This document shows, piece after piece, positions 34,585 to 42,441 of a stretch of DNA of 64,000 bases; the first letter of the stretch is position 1, and every line of letters starts with the position of its first letter. Source of the DNA: Fibrobacter sp. (GTDB taxonomy: Bacteria; Fibrobacterota; Fibrobacteria; Fibrobacterales; Fibrobacteraceae); the NCBI GenBank assembly GCA_024398875.1, contig JAKSIJ010000005.1, positions 1 to 64,000 on the forward strand, given 5' to 3'. The notes under the pieces are model-generated. The model saw nothing but the letters and a program-made list of their open reading frames with translations. It was not told the origin of the DNA and made no database searches. A program made the position numbers and the translations under genes.

Positions 34585-35862
34585 TTAGAGTAAATCCGGA
34601 TCAATGGTGGGCTCGTAACCGGGCTGCACAAAATCTTCTGGAGGAATTCCTTTACGGCGTGCAGCCTTTTCCTGCTTGATGCGCTTGCGCTCCGCAGCAA
34701 CAGCCTTGCGGCGTGCGGCATTAGCAGCCTTCTCCGCCATCCGCTCCCGACGAGTCTTGCGTTCTTTGATGGGAGGCGCCACATCTTCTATCGGCATTTC
34801 CAGAGGTTCTGCAAATTCATCAAAATCCGATTCATCCTCAAAACGAATGTCTGCATCAAAATCTCTGAAACCCGTATCCTCATCGTATGAGGGCGCCTCT
34901 GCGGGGCACTCCTTCTTCAAGAGTTTTAGAGCCTGAGCAAAGGGCTTTTCCAGCGGAACTTTGAACTTCAACTTCTTACCCGTTGTAGGGTGAATGAGTT
35001 CGATTTTCACCGCCTGCAAAAGTTGCGCAGGAGCAATCTCCAAAACCTTTTCTGCAATATCTCGCATCAGCGGAGGAACGCGGTTCAGGCTTTCCTCACG
35101 ACCATCATACAGCGGGTCACCAACGACAGGGTGCCCGGTATAGCGGCTATGGACGCGAATCTGGTGCGTACGTCCCGATTCCAACTGCAATTCCAGCAAA
35201 GTGGCAAAGGCAAAGAATTCTTTGGCCACAAAATGGGTGCGGCTTTCCTTGCCGCCCTTCACCACCGCCATCTTCAAGCGGTTTTTAGGGTTACGTCCAA
35301 TGGGGGCGTCAATGCAGCCTTCCAAATCGCGGGGGCAACCCCAAACCAAGGCGTTGTATGTGCGGTGAAGAGTTCGCGTTTCCAGCTGGTGAGCCAAATG
35401 CCTGTGGGCAGCATCATTTTTTGCCACCACCATAAGCCCCGGCGTATCCTTATCCAAGCGATGAACGATTCCCGGGCGGAGAGGCCCGTTCACTGCCGAA
35501 AGATTTTCCTTGAAATGATAGAGAAGGCCAGCCGCAAGCGTGCCGTTCTGCACGCCATTTCCCGGATGCACCACCAGATTGCGGGGTTTGTTCAAAACCA
35601 CGATATCATCATCTTCGTAGACTATATCTAGCGGGATATTTTCTGGTGTGAGGGTGGAAGCCTCTTTCTCTGGAACCTTATCCACCACCACAACCATTCC
35701 GGTTTCCACCTTCAAATTCTTTGCGGCAATACTACCACCGACTTTTACTTCGCCAGCGGCAATCAACTTCTGCACATCGGTACGGGAAACATTGTCCATT
35801 ACCGCAGTAAGGAACTTATCAATGCGTTCGCCAGTCTTAGAATCGTCTACAATGAAATTCAT
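34585..35862 (-). CDS. rluD: 23S rRNA pseudouridine synthase, RluD-type, with charged C-terminal extension
   Basis: 425 aa from ATG 35862, which overlaps the lspA stop by 4 bp; an open frame continues upstream but lies within lspA. S4 domain (~10-60), NKPRNLVVHPGNG (~91) and catalytic HRLDKDTPGLMVVAKND (Asp137), GRTHQIRVH and GDPLY all match RluD. After ~310 comes a 115-residue tail, first acidic (FRDFDADIRFEDESDFDEF), then a very basic helix (RKTRRERMAEKAANAARRK), ending YEPTIDPDLL. The tail is unusual and may bind RNA or ribosomes. Confidence 0.95.
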   Translation of the reverse strand: MNFIVDDSKTGERIDKFLTAVMDNVSRTDVQKLIAAGEVKVGGSIAAKNLKVETGMVVVVDKVPEKEASTLTPENIPLDIVYEDDDIVVLNKPRNLVVHPGNGVQNGTLAAGLLYHFKENLSAVNGPLRPGIVHRLDKDTPGLMVVAKNDAAHRHLAHQLETRTLHRTYNALVWGCPRDLEGCIDAPIGRNPKNRLKMAVVKGGKESRTHFVAKEFFAFATLLELQLESGRTHQIRVHSRYTGHPVVGDPLYDGREESLNRVPPLMRDIAEKVLEIAPAQLLQAVKIELIHPTTGKKLKFKVPLEKPFAQALKLLKKECPAEAPSYDEDTGFRDFDADIRFEDESDFDEFAEPLEMPIEDVAPPIKERKTRRERMAEKAANAARRKAVAAERKRIKQEKAARRKGIPPEDFVQPGYEPTIDPDLL

Positions 35863-36473
35863 TTTTCGGCGATCTCCGATTTTTCTACAACATCTGTTTT
35901 CGCGGACTTGGCTTCCTTTTCTTCCTTGATTTGCTTGTGAAGTTTTTTCAAGAGGAGCGGAGAAAGGACTACGAAGGCAACGCCAACCGTCACGAAGGAA
36001 TCCGCCACATTGAAAGTGGGGAACCGCGTCATGATGAAGTCCGGCAAATCGCAATCGATAAAATCAACCACCATCTGCAGCCGCATGCGGTCAATGAAAT
36101 TGCCCACCGCGCCACCGAGAATCATCACCACGCCAATGCGGGAGAGATAATCACGCTTGTCGATGCTCCGGTAGAAAATGAAAAGCACTACTGCCGCCAC
36201 CACAGAAATGAGAATGAAGAAAACAACTGGCGGTAGGAACGGCAACAAATCCTGAGGGCGACTGCTAAAGGCAGCACCCTTATTAAACACGAGGCCAAAG
36301 CGAACAAACTCCCCCACCACATTGATGTATTCGTGGTTGGGAGCACCCGTCTCGTTAGTAAAACGCGCCAAAGCCCAGAGTTTGGTCAACTGGTCCGCCA
36401 CAATACTAAAGACGATAATTCCGATATGGAACCAGAAATTGTTATACCACTTTGTCTTCACTGCATCACACAT
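35859..36473 (-). CDS. lspA: prolipoprotein signal peptidase (signal peptidase II)
   Basis: 204 aa, four membrane helices. Seen: VADQLTKLWAL (~26), FNKGAAFS (~63), GGAVGNFIDRMR (~119) and VVDFID...FPTFNVADSFVTVG (~134-163); the two catalytic Asp residues are in GNFIDR and FNVADS. A basic/acidic tail of ~25 residues (KQIKEEKEAKSAKTDVVEKS) is added. Four bases separate it from the upstream synthase gene. Processes the several lipoproteins predicted here. Confidence 0.95.
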   Translation of the reverse strand: MCDAVKTKWYNNFWFHIGIIVFSIVADQLTKLWALARFTNETGAPNHEYINVVGEFVRFGLVFNKGAAFSSRPQDLLPFLPPVVFFILISVVAAVVLFIFYRSIDKRDYLSRIGVVMILGGAVGNFIDRMRLQMVVDFIDCDLPDFIMTRFPTFNVADSFVTVGVAFVVLSPLLLKKLHKQIKEEKEAKSAKTDVVEKSEIAEK

Positions 36474-36477
36474 AAAT

Positions 36478-37596
36478 TCAGGGTCTCAACACGCTATAGG
36501 ATTTGTCAATCCAGGAATCGGAATAAAAGTGGAGCATGGTCTGGGTGATAATCCGCTTCACCGTATCACGCGTAATCTTCACTTTCTTTTCAGAGGCAAA
36601 AATGGAGGAGCCATTCCCGATAATCTTCATGTTCTCTGCCGCCATAAAAAGCGGCCACAGGCAGAACAATCGAGTCCGGCGCTTCACTGCCGGGATGAGT
36701 TTGGTGTAGGCAATAGCGTCATCCAGATGTTTCCAGGTCTTCATCACCAGTTCTTCCATCACTGCGGCACGGCGCTTGTCATAATCAGAGCGTTCTTCAG
36801 CCGACATTGCAGCCAAAACATCCGCAGCCTTGAACATGTCGTAGGAATGTTCGAACCCATGCCGGCGGCAAATTTCTTCTGGAATGAAACAGACTCGGCG
36901 GGTGGAATCCTCCACGCAGTCCTTCACGATGTTTGCCACCTGAAGGGCAAGCCCGAAGCTCACATCCAGTTTTTGCATCTCCGCCTTCAGTTTACCGCCA
37001 ATGAGGCAAGTGTCTGCAGCAAAGAGGTGCGTGAGGAGCTTCCCGACGATACCCGCCACATAATAGCAGTATTCGTCCAAATCGCTGACGCTTTCCAGCG
37101 TGAACCAGCCGGAGCTAAGAGCGGCCTCTTGCCGCAGCGCAAACTTCGCCATGCCACCGCACATTTCCACCGTCACATCACGAACCGGAGCCGCATAGAT
37201 TTCCGGCAGTTCCTTCAACAGCGGCACAACCACGTGAGTGTGGAGGCAAAGATTCATGTAGGGGTGTTCCGACTTGCGCCAAGATTCCGGCAGAGACTTT
37301 TCAAAAGCCTCGATATCATCTTCCCGCAATTCGGGCGAATTAAAAATCTTCGCAAAGAGACCCAGAATCACTTCCTTCTCGGAAGCCTTCATATCAGGGT
37401 CGTCTTCCACCGTATCTGCAATGCGGAGGTACAGGTAAGCCAAAAGAATGCTCTTGTGGAGCTTACCCTTAAGCACATTGATATTCAGCGCAAAGGTGCG
37501 AGAAACCTGCAGAAGAATCTCTTCCGCATAAGTCCAGGCCTTCTTCCCCGTAAGGACGGCATCGCCCATGCCAATTTGATCTAGAAGATTAGCCAT
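36478..37596 (-). CDS. squalene/phytoene synthase family protein
   Basis: 373 aa trans-prenyl head-to-head condensing enzyme. Both metal motifs are present: YLYLRIADTVEDD (~60) and QVANIVKDCVEDSTRRVCFIPEE (~222, two parts). QVSRTFALNI (~31) is also typical. ATG 37596 is preferred (GGAGA seven bases upstream); it overlaps the preceding gene by 8 bp. One C-terminal hydrophobic stretch only, unlike eukaryotic squalene synthase. Product (squalene, hydroxysqualene or a carotenoid precursor) cannot be decided; no cyclase gene is near. Confidence 0.85.
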   Translation of the reverse strand: MANLLDQIGMGDAVLTGKKAWTYAEEILLQVSRTFALNINVLKGKLHKSILLAYLYLRIADTVEDDPDMKASEKEVILGLFAKIFNSPELREDDIEAFEKSLPESWRKSEHPYMNLCLHTHVVVPLLKELPEIYAAPVRDVTVEMCGGMAKFALRQEAALSSGWFTLESVSDLDEYCYYVAGIVGKLLTHLFAADTCLIGGKLKAEMQKLDVSFGLALQVANIVKDCVEDSTRRVCFIPEEICRRHGFEHSYDMFKAADVLAAMSAEERSDYDKRRAAVMEELVMKTWKHLDDAIAYTKLIPAVKRRTRLFCLWPLFMAAENMKIIGNGSSIFASEKKVKITRDTVKRIITQTMLHFYSDSWIDKSYSVLRP

Positions 37597-38170
37597 ACAA
37601 GGTCTCCGCATAAACGTCGGGAGGAATCTTCTTCGTCTTGGCCATGGCGTTCACATACTTCCACAGCCGGTGGTGTTCCTCGGCATTTCTCAAGCGCTTC
37701 GTAAAGCTCCAAACCGTCTTGTAATGAATGTCTGCCTCGTTCTGGAAATTGCCCTTCACATCGCTTGCATAATGCACGCGGCGGTATTCCAAAAAATAAG
37801 CGGACTGGAAAATCGCGGCTACCTTGCCCATGGCTTGATGGTAAAGCACTGCTGCCAAAATCATGAAGAGAACCATGGCCGCAAAACCAAACTGCGCGAA
37901 GTCCGGCAAAACTTTACCCAGGCCCCACACCACAGAAAAGGAACTCGCAGCAGACACCAGCAGACTAAGCAAAAAGCAGAAAAACTTCAGTTGCCCCACC
38001 CGGCCAGGATTCTTGGAAATGAATTCCGGCACGTAAGCCCATTTCTTCCCTTTTTTCACCATTTTCTTCAAAAAAACGGGATAGGCGCGGCGGTAGAACC
38101 AGAAAAACAGCCCTACCCACAACAACAGGGGGAGCCAGAACACGTAGTCGTACCAGCCAAAGCTTTCCAT
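37589..38170 (-). CDS. conserved membrane protein of unknown function
   Basis: 193 aa from ATG 38170, preceded by AGGGGGT. About three membrane helices (~7-27, ~62-83, ~95-118) with basic loops (KKMVKKGKKW). The C-terminal 70 residues are soluble and rich in His/Arg/Tyr (YRRVHYASD, RNAEEHHRLW). First gene of the operon leading to the prenyl synthase, lspA and rluD. No family recognised. Confidence 0.75.
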   Translation of the reverse strand: MESFGWYDYVFWLPLLLWVGLFFWFYRRAYPVFLKKMVKKGKKWAYVPEFISKNPGRVGQLKFFCFLLSLLVSAASSFSVVWGLGKVLPDFAQFGFAAMVLFMILAAVLYHQAMGKVAAIFQSAYFLEYRRVHYASDVKGNFQNEADIHYKTVWSFTKRLRNAEEHHRLWKYVNAMAKTKKIPPDVYAETLYG

Positions 38171-38187
38171 ACCCCCTAAATTTAGTT

Positions 38188-38355
38188 TTTTCCACAAATT
38201 TGCCCTGTTAAAAGGCCTTTTTGGGGGTTCCTCGGGGGCAGGTCGGGTTTATTCACAAAAAAAATTTTGCATTTAACGTATTGTTTATCAACGAGTTAGC
38301 AACAATTTTATTAGATTTGGTTAAAGAGTGTTGATAGATTGGTTGATAAATTTTG
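38188..38355. promoter_or_regulatory. candidate DnaA-box cluster upstream of dnaA (possible oriC or autoregulatory region)
   Basis: In the 198-bp gap before dnaA: TTTTCCACA (38188-38196), TTATTCACA (38249-38257), and three TATCAAC-type 9-mers (38285 on plus; near 38329-38338 and 38341-38349 on minus). An A/T-rich stretch (about 38255-38325) lies among them. The first two match common DnaA-box variants; the others are looser. Confidence 0.5.
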
Positions 38356-38368
38356 AGGTTTAAGTCGT

Positions 38369-39694
38369 ATGCAGATTGAATGGGAAAGATGCTTGAACTA
38401 CTTACGCGGAATGCTTTCTGATTCCGTGTTCAAAACTTATTTTGCGCAAACCAAGATGGTGAGTCTCACTGCAGGTCACGCCGTGATTACCGTTCCCTCC
38501 GGATTGGACGTGTCTGTCTATTCCGCCTACAAGGAACTCATCAAGCTGGGTTGGAAAGAGGGCAGTCACAGTGACGCTCCCGTAGAATTTGAATTCCAGT
38601 CCCAGGAGATTGCACCGCAAGCTGTGAAGCCCAGAGACAATGGTTTCCAGGATTTCATCAAGCCGAGCGTTCCCCTCTCCAACAGCTACCGTTTTGAAAA
38701 TTTTGTTCCCGGCGATAAAGCACAGCTTGCTTTCAACGCCGCATTGGCTGTGGCCCGCAATCCCGATGGCACACAGTACAACCCGCTATTCATCTATGGT
38801 TCCAGCGGTCTTGGCAAAACCCATTTGCTGCAAGCCATTGGCAACTACATTCTGGAAGAAGACCCGGCAAAGCGCGTCTGCTACCTCACCAGTGAAGACT
38901 TCTCCCAGCAGTATCTGAAGTGCATGCGCGAAGGTCGCATGACGGAACTCTCCGATTTCTATCGCGACGAAGTGGACATTCTCCTCATCGACGACATTCA
39001 GAACTGGGCCGGAAAGCCGGAAACCCAGAACGAATTCTTCCTGATTTTCAACGCCCTCCATCAAGCAGGCAAGCAGATTGTGCTTACTTCTGATGCTCCT
39101 GCCGGCGAAGTGAAGAACCTCTCCGACCGCTTGGTGAGCCGCTTCTCCTGGGGCTTGACCGTTGATATTCAGCCACCCGACGTAGAAACCCGCGAGGCGA
39201 TTCTCCACAAGAAGGCGGAAGAACGCCACTTGGAAATTAGCGATGAAGTGCTCCGCTTCTTGGCGGAACGCATTGCAAGCAATGTCCGCTGCTTGGAAAG
39301 CGCCATCATCAAACTCACACTGCAATCCAGTTTGATGAATCATGATATTGACATGACCATCGCGCAGAAAGTAGCTGCGGAAATCGCTCCCACGCTCCGC
39401 CGTCGCGTCAGCTTGGACGCTGTGCTACATGCTGTTTCTGCCCACTACGAAGTGCCCGAAGCAAAGCTTACGGAACCGGGCCGCGGCACCAAAGAAATTT
39501 CCAAGGCTCGCCAAGTGGCCATGTACTTGATGCGTGAATGCTCTTCCATCAGTTTGCAGAGCATCGGTTCCCGGTTTGGCGGCAAGGACCACTCCACGGT
39601 GGTGCACGCCATCAAGCTAGTGAAGGCTGAAATGGAGACGGACGCCTCCTTCGCAAGACTTATCGAAAGCCTGAAGAACGCTATACACGATTAA
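38369..39694 (+). CDS. dnaA: chromosomal replication initiator protein DnaA
   Basis: 441 aa. Short domain I (~1-75), little domain II (~76-105), AAA+ domain III with Walker A GSSGLGKTH (~144), Walker B ILLIDDIQ (~205) and sensor motifs, and domain IV (~345-441) with ISKARQVAMYLMRE and the DNA-binding signature GGKDHSTVVHA (~411; Lys replaces the common Arg). Binds DnaA boxes and opens oriC. dnaN, recF and gyrB are not adjacent. Stop is directly followed by mosaic repeat C. Confidence 0.95.
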   Translation: MQIEWERCLNYLRGMLSDSVFKTYFAQTKMVSLTAGHAVITVPSGLDVSVYSAYKELIKLGWKEGSHSDAPVEFEFQSQEIAPQAVKPRDNGFQDFIKPSVPLSNSYRFENFVPGDKAQLAFNAALAVARNPDGTQYNPLFIYGSSGLGKTHLLQAIGNYILEEDPAKRVCYLTSEDFSQQYLKCMREGRMTELSDFYRDEVDILLIDDIQNWAGKPETQNEFFLIFNALHQAGKQIVLTSDAPAGEVKNLSDRLVSRFSWGLTVDIQPPDVETREAILHKKAEERHLEISDEVLRFLAERIASNVRCLESAIIKLTLQSSLMNHDIDMTIAQKVAAEIAPTLRRRVSLDAVLHAVSAHYEVPEAKLTEPGRGTKEISKARQVAMYLMRECSSISLQSIGSRFGGKDHSTVVHAIKLVKAEMETDASFARLIESLKNAIHD

Positions 39695-39696
39695 TT

Positions 39697-39835
39697 AATG
39701 CAGAATGCTGAATGCAGAATGATGAATTTTGTCGAGGCGAGTGCAGCGGGACTGCTTGCAGGCACAATGCCGAGCCGAAGTCAAAATGAGTGCGAAGCAC
39801 TAATGCTGAATGCAGAATGATGAATTGATATCTAA
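39697..39835 (+). repeat. mosaic repeat, copy C
   Basis: Begins right after the dnaA stop. Same order as copy A: GAATGCTGAATGCAGAATG words, TTTTGTCGAGGCGAG, hairpin CTG-CTTG-CAG (39751-39760), GCCGAGCCGAAGTCAAAATG, hairpin AGTGC-GAA-GCACT (39789-39801), more GAATG words. Confidence 0.85.
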
Positions 39836-39856
39836 CAGGAAATGCGTTCGATTCAC

Positions 39857-39976
39857 AATTCACAATGCAAAATTAAGTGCCTGGAGAGGGCATCTTTTTT
39901 GCAATTCAAAATTTAAAATTCACAATGCAAAATTAAGTGTCTGGAGAGGGCATCTTTTTGCAATTCAAAATTTTGG
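39857..39976 (+). repeat. two 60-bp tandem units
   Basis: CACAATGCAAAATTAAGTG, then CTGGAGAGGGCATCTTTTT and CAATTCAAAATTT, occurs twice with a 60-bp period (units from 39861 and 39921). They differ by one C/T change and one T in the T-run. Flanked by ATTCACAATT words of the mosaic family. The duplication looks recent. Confidence 0.85.
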
Positions 39977-40047
39977 ATTGTCGCGCTACGCTTGCAATGA
40001 CGCTTCCGAAACATCTCGTAATTCATACTTCATACTTCATAATTGCA
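39977..40047. repeat. A/T-rich repeat words running into the thiD 3' end
   Basis: After a short GC-richer stretch (GTCGCGCTACGCTTGCAATG, 39983-40002), TAATTCATACTTCATACTTC words follow and continue through the thiD stop (40023) to about 40045. Confidence 0.65.
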
Positions 40048-40817
40048 AAAGCGTGATTCATTGGGCCTTTGCCTTTGCCTAAATCCAGCATAGCCGCCAG
40101 CGCCTTCGAAATGAATTCCTTGGAAAGTCGCACAGACGTTTTCAAATCGTGACCTAGCGCCAAATTACTGGCAATTGCACTACTTAAAGTGCAGCCTGTA
40201 CCGTGGGTGTTTGGATTGTCAATCTTTTTCCCGTAAAACCACTGCATGCCCGCAGCATCGCATAGCAAATCATTGGCGTCATTCAGTTCGTGTCCGCCCT
40301 TCATCAAAACGGCACAGCCAAATTCTTCGAAGATCCGCTTGGCAGCAACTTCCATATCTTCGGGAGTTTCAATCTTCATCCCCGTCAGGACTTCTGCCTC
40401 GGGCCGGTTGGGCGTAATCACCATGGCCATGGGCAAAAGGCGCTTTTTAAGCGTATCGATGGCTTCATCCGAAATGAGTTTTGCGCCATTGGTAGCGACC
40501 ATTACTGGGTCCACCACCAGGTTCTTTGCCTCATACTCTTTTAATTTGTCTGCAATTGTGTTGATGAGGGCACTGCTGGCCACCATTCCCGTCTTCACTG
40601 CATCGGGAAAGATGTCCGTGAATACAGCATCCAATTGGTGCGCTAAGAATTCTGGAGTCGCTTCCATGATGTCGGTAACGCCCAAGGTATTCTGGGCCGT
40701 CAATGCGGTAACTGCACTCATGGCAAAGACGCCATGAACCGTCATGGTTTTGATGTCGGCCTGAATTCCAGCACCGCCGCTAGAATCTGAACCTGCGATA
40801 GTGAGTGCGGTACGCAT
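40023..40817 (-). CDS. thiD: hydroxymethylpyrimidine/phosphomethylpyrimidine kinase
   Basis: 264 aa ribokinase-fold enzyme phosphorylating HMP and HMP-P for thiamine synthesis. Seen: IAGSDSSGGAGIQADIKT (~7), TALTAQNTLGV (~37), DPVMVATNGAKL (~103), ITPNRPEAEVLTG (~134) and NTHGTGCTLSSAIASNLA (~203). The last seven codons (AIMKYEV) and the stop lie in mosaic-repeat words, and the bases just before the ATG are also repeat words with no clear SD. thiE and other thi genes are absent nearby. Confidence 0.95.
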   Translation of the reverse strand: MRTALTIAGSDSSGGAGIQADIKTMTVHGVFAMSAVTALTAQNTLGVTDIMEATPEFLAHQLDAVFTDIFPDAVKTGMVASSALINTIADKLKEYEAKNLVVDPVMVATNGAKLISDEAIDTLKKRLLPMAMVITPNRPEAEVLTGMKIETPEDMEVAAKRIFEEFGCAVLMKGGHELNDANDLLCDAAGMQWFYGKKIDNPNTHGTGCTLSSAIASNLALGHDLKTSVRLSKEFISKALAAMLDLGKGKGPMNHAFAIMKYEV

Positions 40818-40846
40818 GAATTATTAATTATGAATTATGAGGTATG
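40818..40846. repeat. repeat words abutting the thiD start codon
   Basis: AATTATTAATTATGAATTAT and GAGGTATGAG follow the thiD start codon outward, the same words as in copies A and C. They occupy the place where the thiD ribosome-binding site would be. Confidence 0.6.
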
Positions 40847-40902
40847 AGAAAAGAGGGTGCCCTAATCAGGAAATTTCGAGATAAAGCGTCCACAACCTCT
40901 TA

Positions 40903-41886
40903 TTACAAGCAGTGGGCCCGGAGTTCCTCGTCGCTCAAAGTACTGAGGTAAGCAGGAGGCACATCCAACACCGTCTTGCAACCCGTCACGCCTTCAGCCT
41001 TCATGCGGAGAGCGGCACGAGCGTAAGCCACCAGAACACTGGTCGTGAATTCCGGATTGGAATCCAGTTTCAGGCTGTATTCAATAATGTGGCTGTGTTC
41101 GTTGTTCCAGCCCGTTTTTCCACTGCGAATGACGAAGCCGCCATGAGCGAGACCGCTGTGGTTTGCCTTGAATTCCTCTTCGCTGATGAAGTTCACCGTA
41201 GTGTCATAGTCGGAGAAGTAGTTGGGCATGGTCTTAATTTCATTCTCAATGCGAGCGAGATCTGCACCCTCTTCCGCCACCACGAAAACTTCACGCGTGT
41301 GCTTCTGGCGCGTAGTCAAATCCGGATTCTTGCCGCTGCGAACGGCCTCCAAGGCTTCCGGAACCGGGCAAGTGTACTGCTTTGCGTTCTTCACGCCTGC
41401 AATTCGGCGGACAGCATCGCTGTGCCCCTGGGAAACACCCTTTCCCCAGAATGTGTAGTCCTTGCCGTTGGCGAGGATAGAAGCCGCATACACGCGGTTG
41501 AGGCTGAAGAGACCCGGGTCCCAGCCCACAGAAATCATGGCGATGTGGCTGTTTGCCTTGGCGGCAGCATCCACATTGGCAAAATGTTCCGGAATGCGGG
41601 CATGTGTGTCAAAACTATCGATGACATTGAAGAGCTTTGCATATTCGGGCGTAAGTACCGGCAAATCCGTAGCGCTGCCGCCGCAAATAATGAGGAGATC
41701 AATCTTGTCCTTCCAATTGGGGGCTTCCGCAACGTTCAAAACGGGAACGCCAGCCGTCTGGATTTTCACGCTGGAGGGGTCACGACGGGTGAACACCGCC
41801 ACCAGTTCCATATCCGGAGAATTCTTGACGGCGCATTCCACGCCACGACCTAAGTTTCCATAACCGAGAATAGCAATCTTTGCCAT
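40903..41886 (-). CDS. ddh: meso-diaminopimelate D-dehydrogenase
   Basis: 327 aa. One-step reductive amination of tetrahydrodipicolinate to meso-DAP with NADPH and ammonia, for lysine and peptidoglycan. Seen: AILGYGNLGRGVECAV (~4), VFTRRDP (~31), FNVIDSFDTHARIPEH (~86), GWDPGLFSLNR (~121), GKGVSQGHSDAVRRIAGV (~148) and the C-terminal VLDVPPAYLS. Direct ammonia use suits an ammonia-rich habitat. 38 bp follow dut, so they may be co-transcribed. Confidence 0.95.
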   Translation of the reverse strand: MAKIAILGYGNLGRGVECAVKNSPDMELVAVFTRRDPSSVKIQTAGVPVLNVAEAPNWKDKIDLLIICGGSATDLPVLTPEYAKLFNVIDSFDTHARIPEHFANVDAAAKANSHIAMISVGWDPGLFSLNRVYAASILANGKDYTFWGKGVSQGHSDAVRRIAGVKNAKQYTCPVPEALEAVRSGKNPDLTTRQKHTREVFVVAEEGADLARIENEIKTMPNYFSDYDTTVNFISEEEFKANHSGLAHGGFVIRSGKTGWNNEHSHIIEYSLKLDSNPEFTTSVLVAYARAALRMKAEGVTGCKTVLDVPPAYLSTLSDEELRAHCL

Positions 41887-41924
41887 ATAAGCTCCTAAAT
41901 TTTGCAGAAAATATATAAAACTGA

Positions 41925-42359
41925 TTAAATGCCGGTGCTGCCAAAACCGCCGCGGTCGGCGCCGTCAAGCTCACCTTCCTCAAAGGAAAGGACAGGCTGC
42001 TTTTTGAGAATGCGGAACTGGGCAATGCGACTCCCCTTCTTGAGGGTCACGTCTTCGGTAGCGTAGACGGGCATCTTCCACCAGTCCCCCTTGCCGCAGT
42101 AGCTGGAATCCACCACGCCCACGGAATTGGTCTGGAGAATCTTGAAGTTCTTGAAAGTGGAACTGCGTGGAGCCAAATGAGCCTCGTAGCCCTCAGGGAG
42201 TTTCATCGCCACTCCCAAATGAATCAAGCGGAAATCACCCTTCTTGAGCACCACCGTTTCTGCTGCACTCAAATCAATCCAATCCGACTTGTTGTCGATG
42301 TACGTAAGGCGAGGGATGGTATCGTCCAGATATTGAATTTTGATGGTTTCCTTTTCCAT
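41925..42359 (-). CDS. dut: dUTP diphosphatase
   Basis: 144 aa trimeric dUTPase. The five motifs are visible: DLSAAE (~29), APRSST (~62), GVVDSSYCGKGDWW (~80), GSRIAQFRI (~109) and the C-terminal RGGFGSTG (~135). Hydrolyses dUTP to dUMP, keeping uracil out of DNA. It is divergent from pepA with 82 bp between starts. Confidence 0.95.
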   Translation of the reverse strand: MEKETIKIQYLDDTIPRLTYIDNKSDWIDLSAAETVVLKKGDFRLIHLGVAMKLPEGYEAHLAPRSSTFKNFKILQTNSVGVVDSSYCGKGDWWKMPVYATEDVTLKKGSRIAQFRILKKQPVLSFEEGELDGADRGGFGSTGI

Positions 42360-42441
42360 AGTCCACTCTTCTTCTCAAAACATGACAAATATAAAAAATA
42401 CGCTATACCACTCACAACCCAATTTTATAACTTTTGGTATT

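Noticed and set aside
35863-36054. Upstream start for rluD
   Set aside because: The extension lies wholly inside lspA in another frame; the ATGA overlap at 35862 gives the normal RluD N-terminus.
36322-37584. 420-codon plus-strand frame opposite the prenyl synthase
   Set aside because: The minus-strand frame has both DxxED motifs and sits in a packed operon; the plus frame has none.
42340-42441. Upstream start for pepA
   Set aside because: The extra residues are not family-like and would overlap the dut start; ATG 42442 begins the conserved M17 reading.
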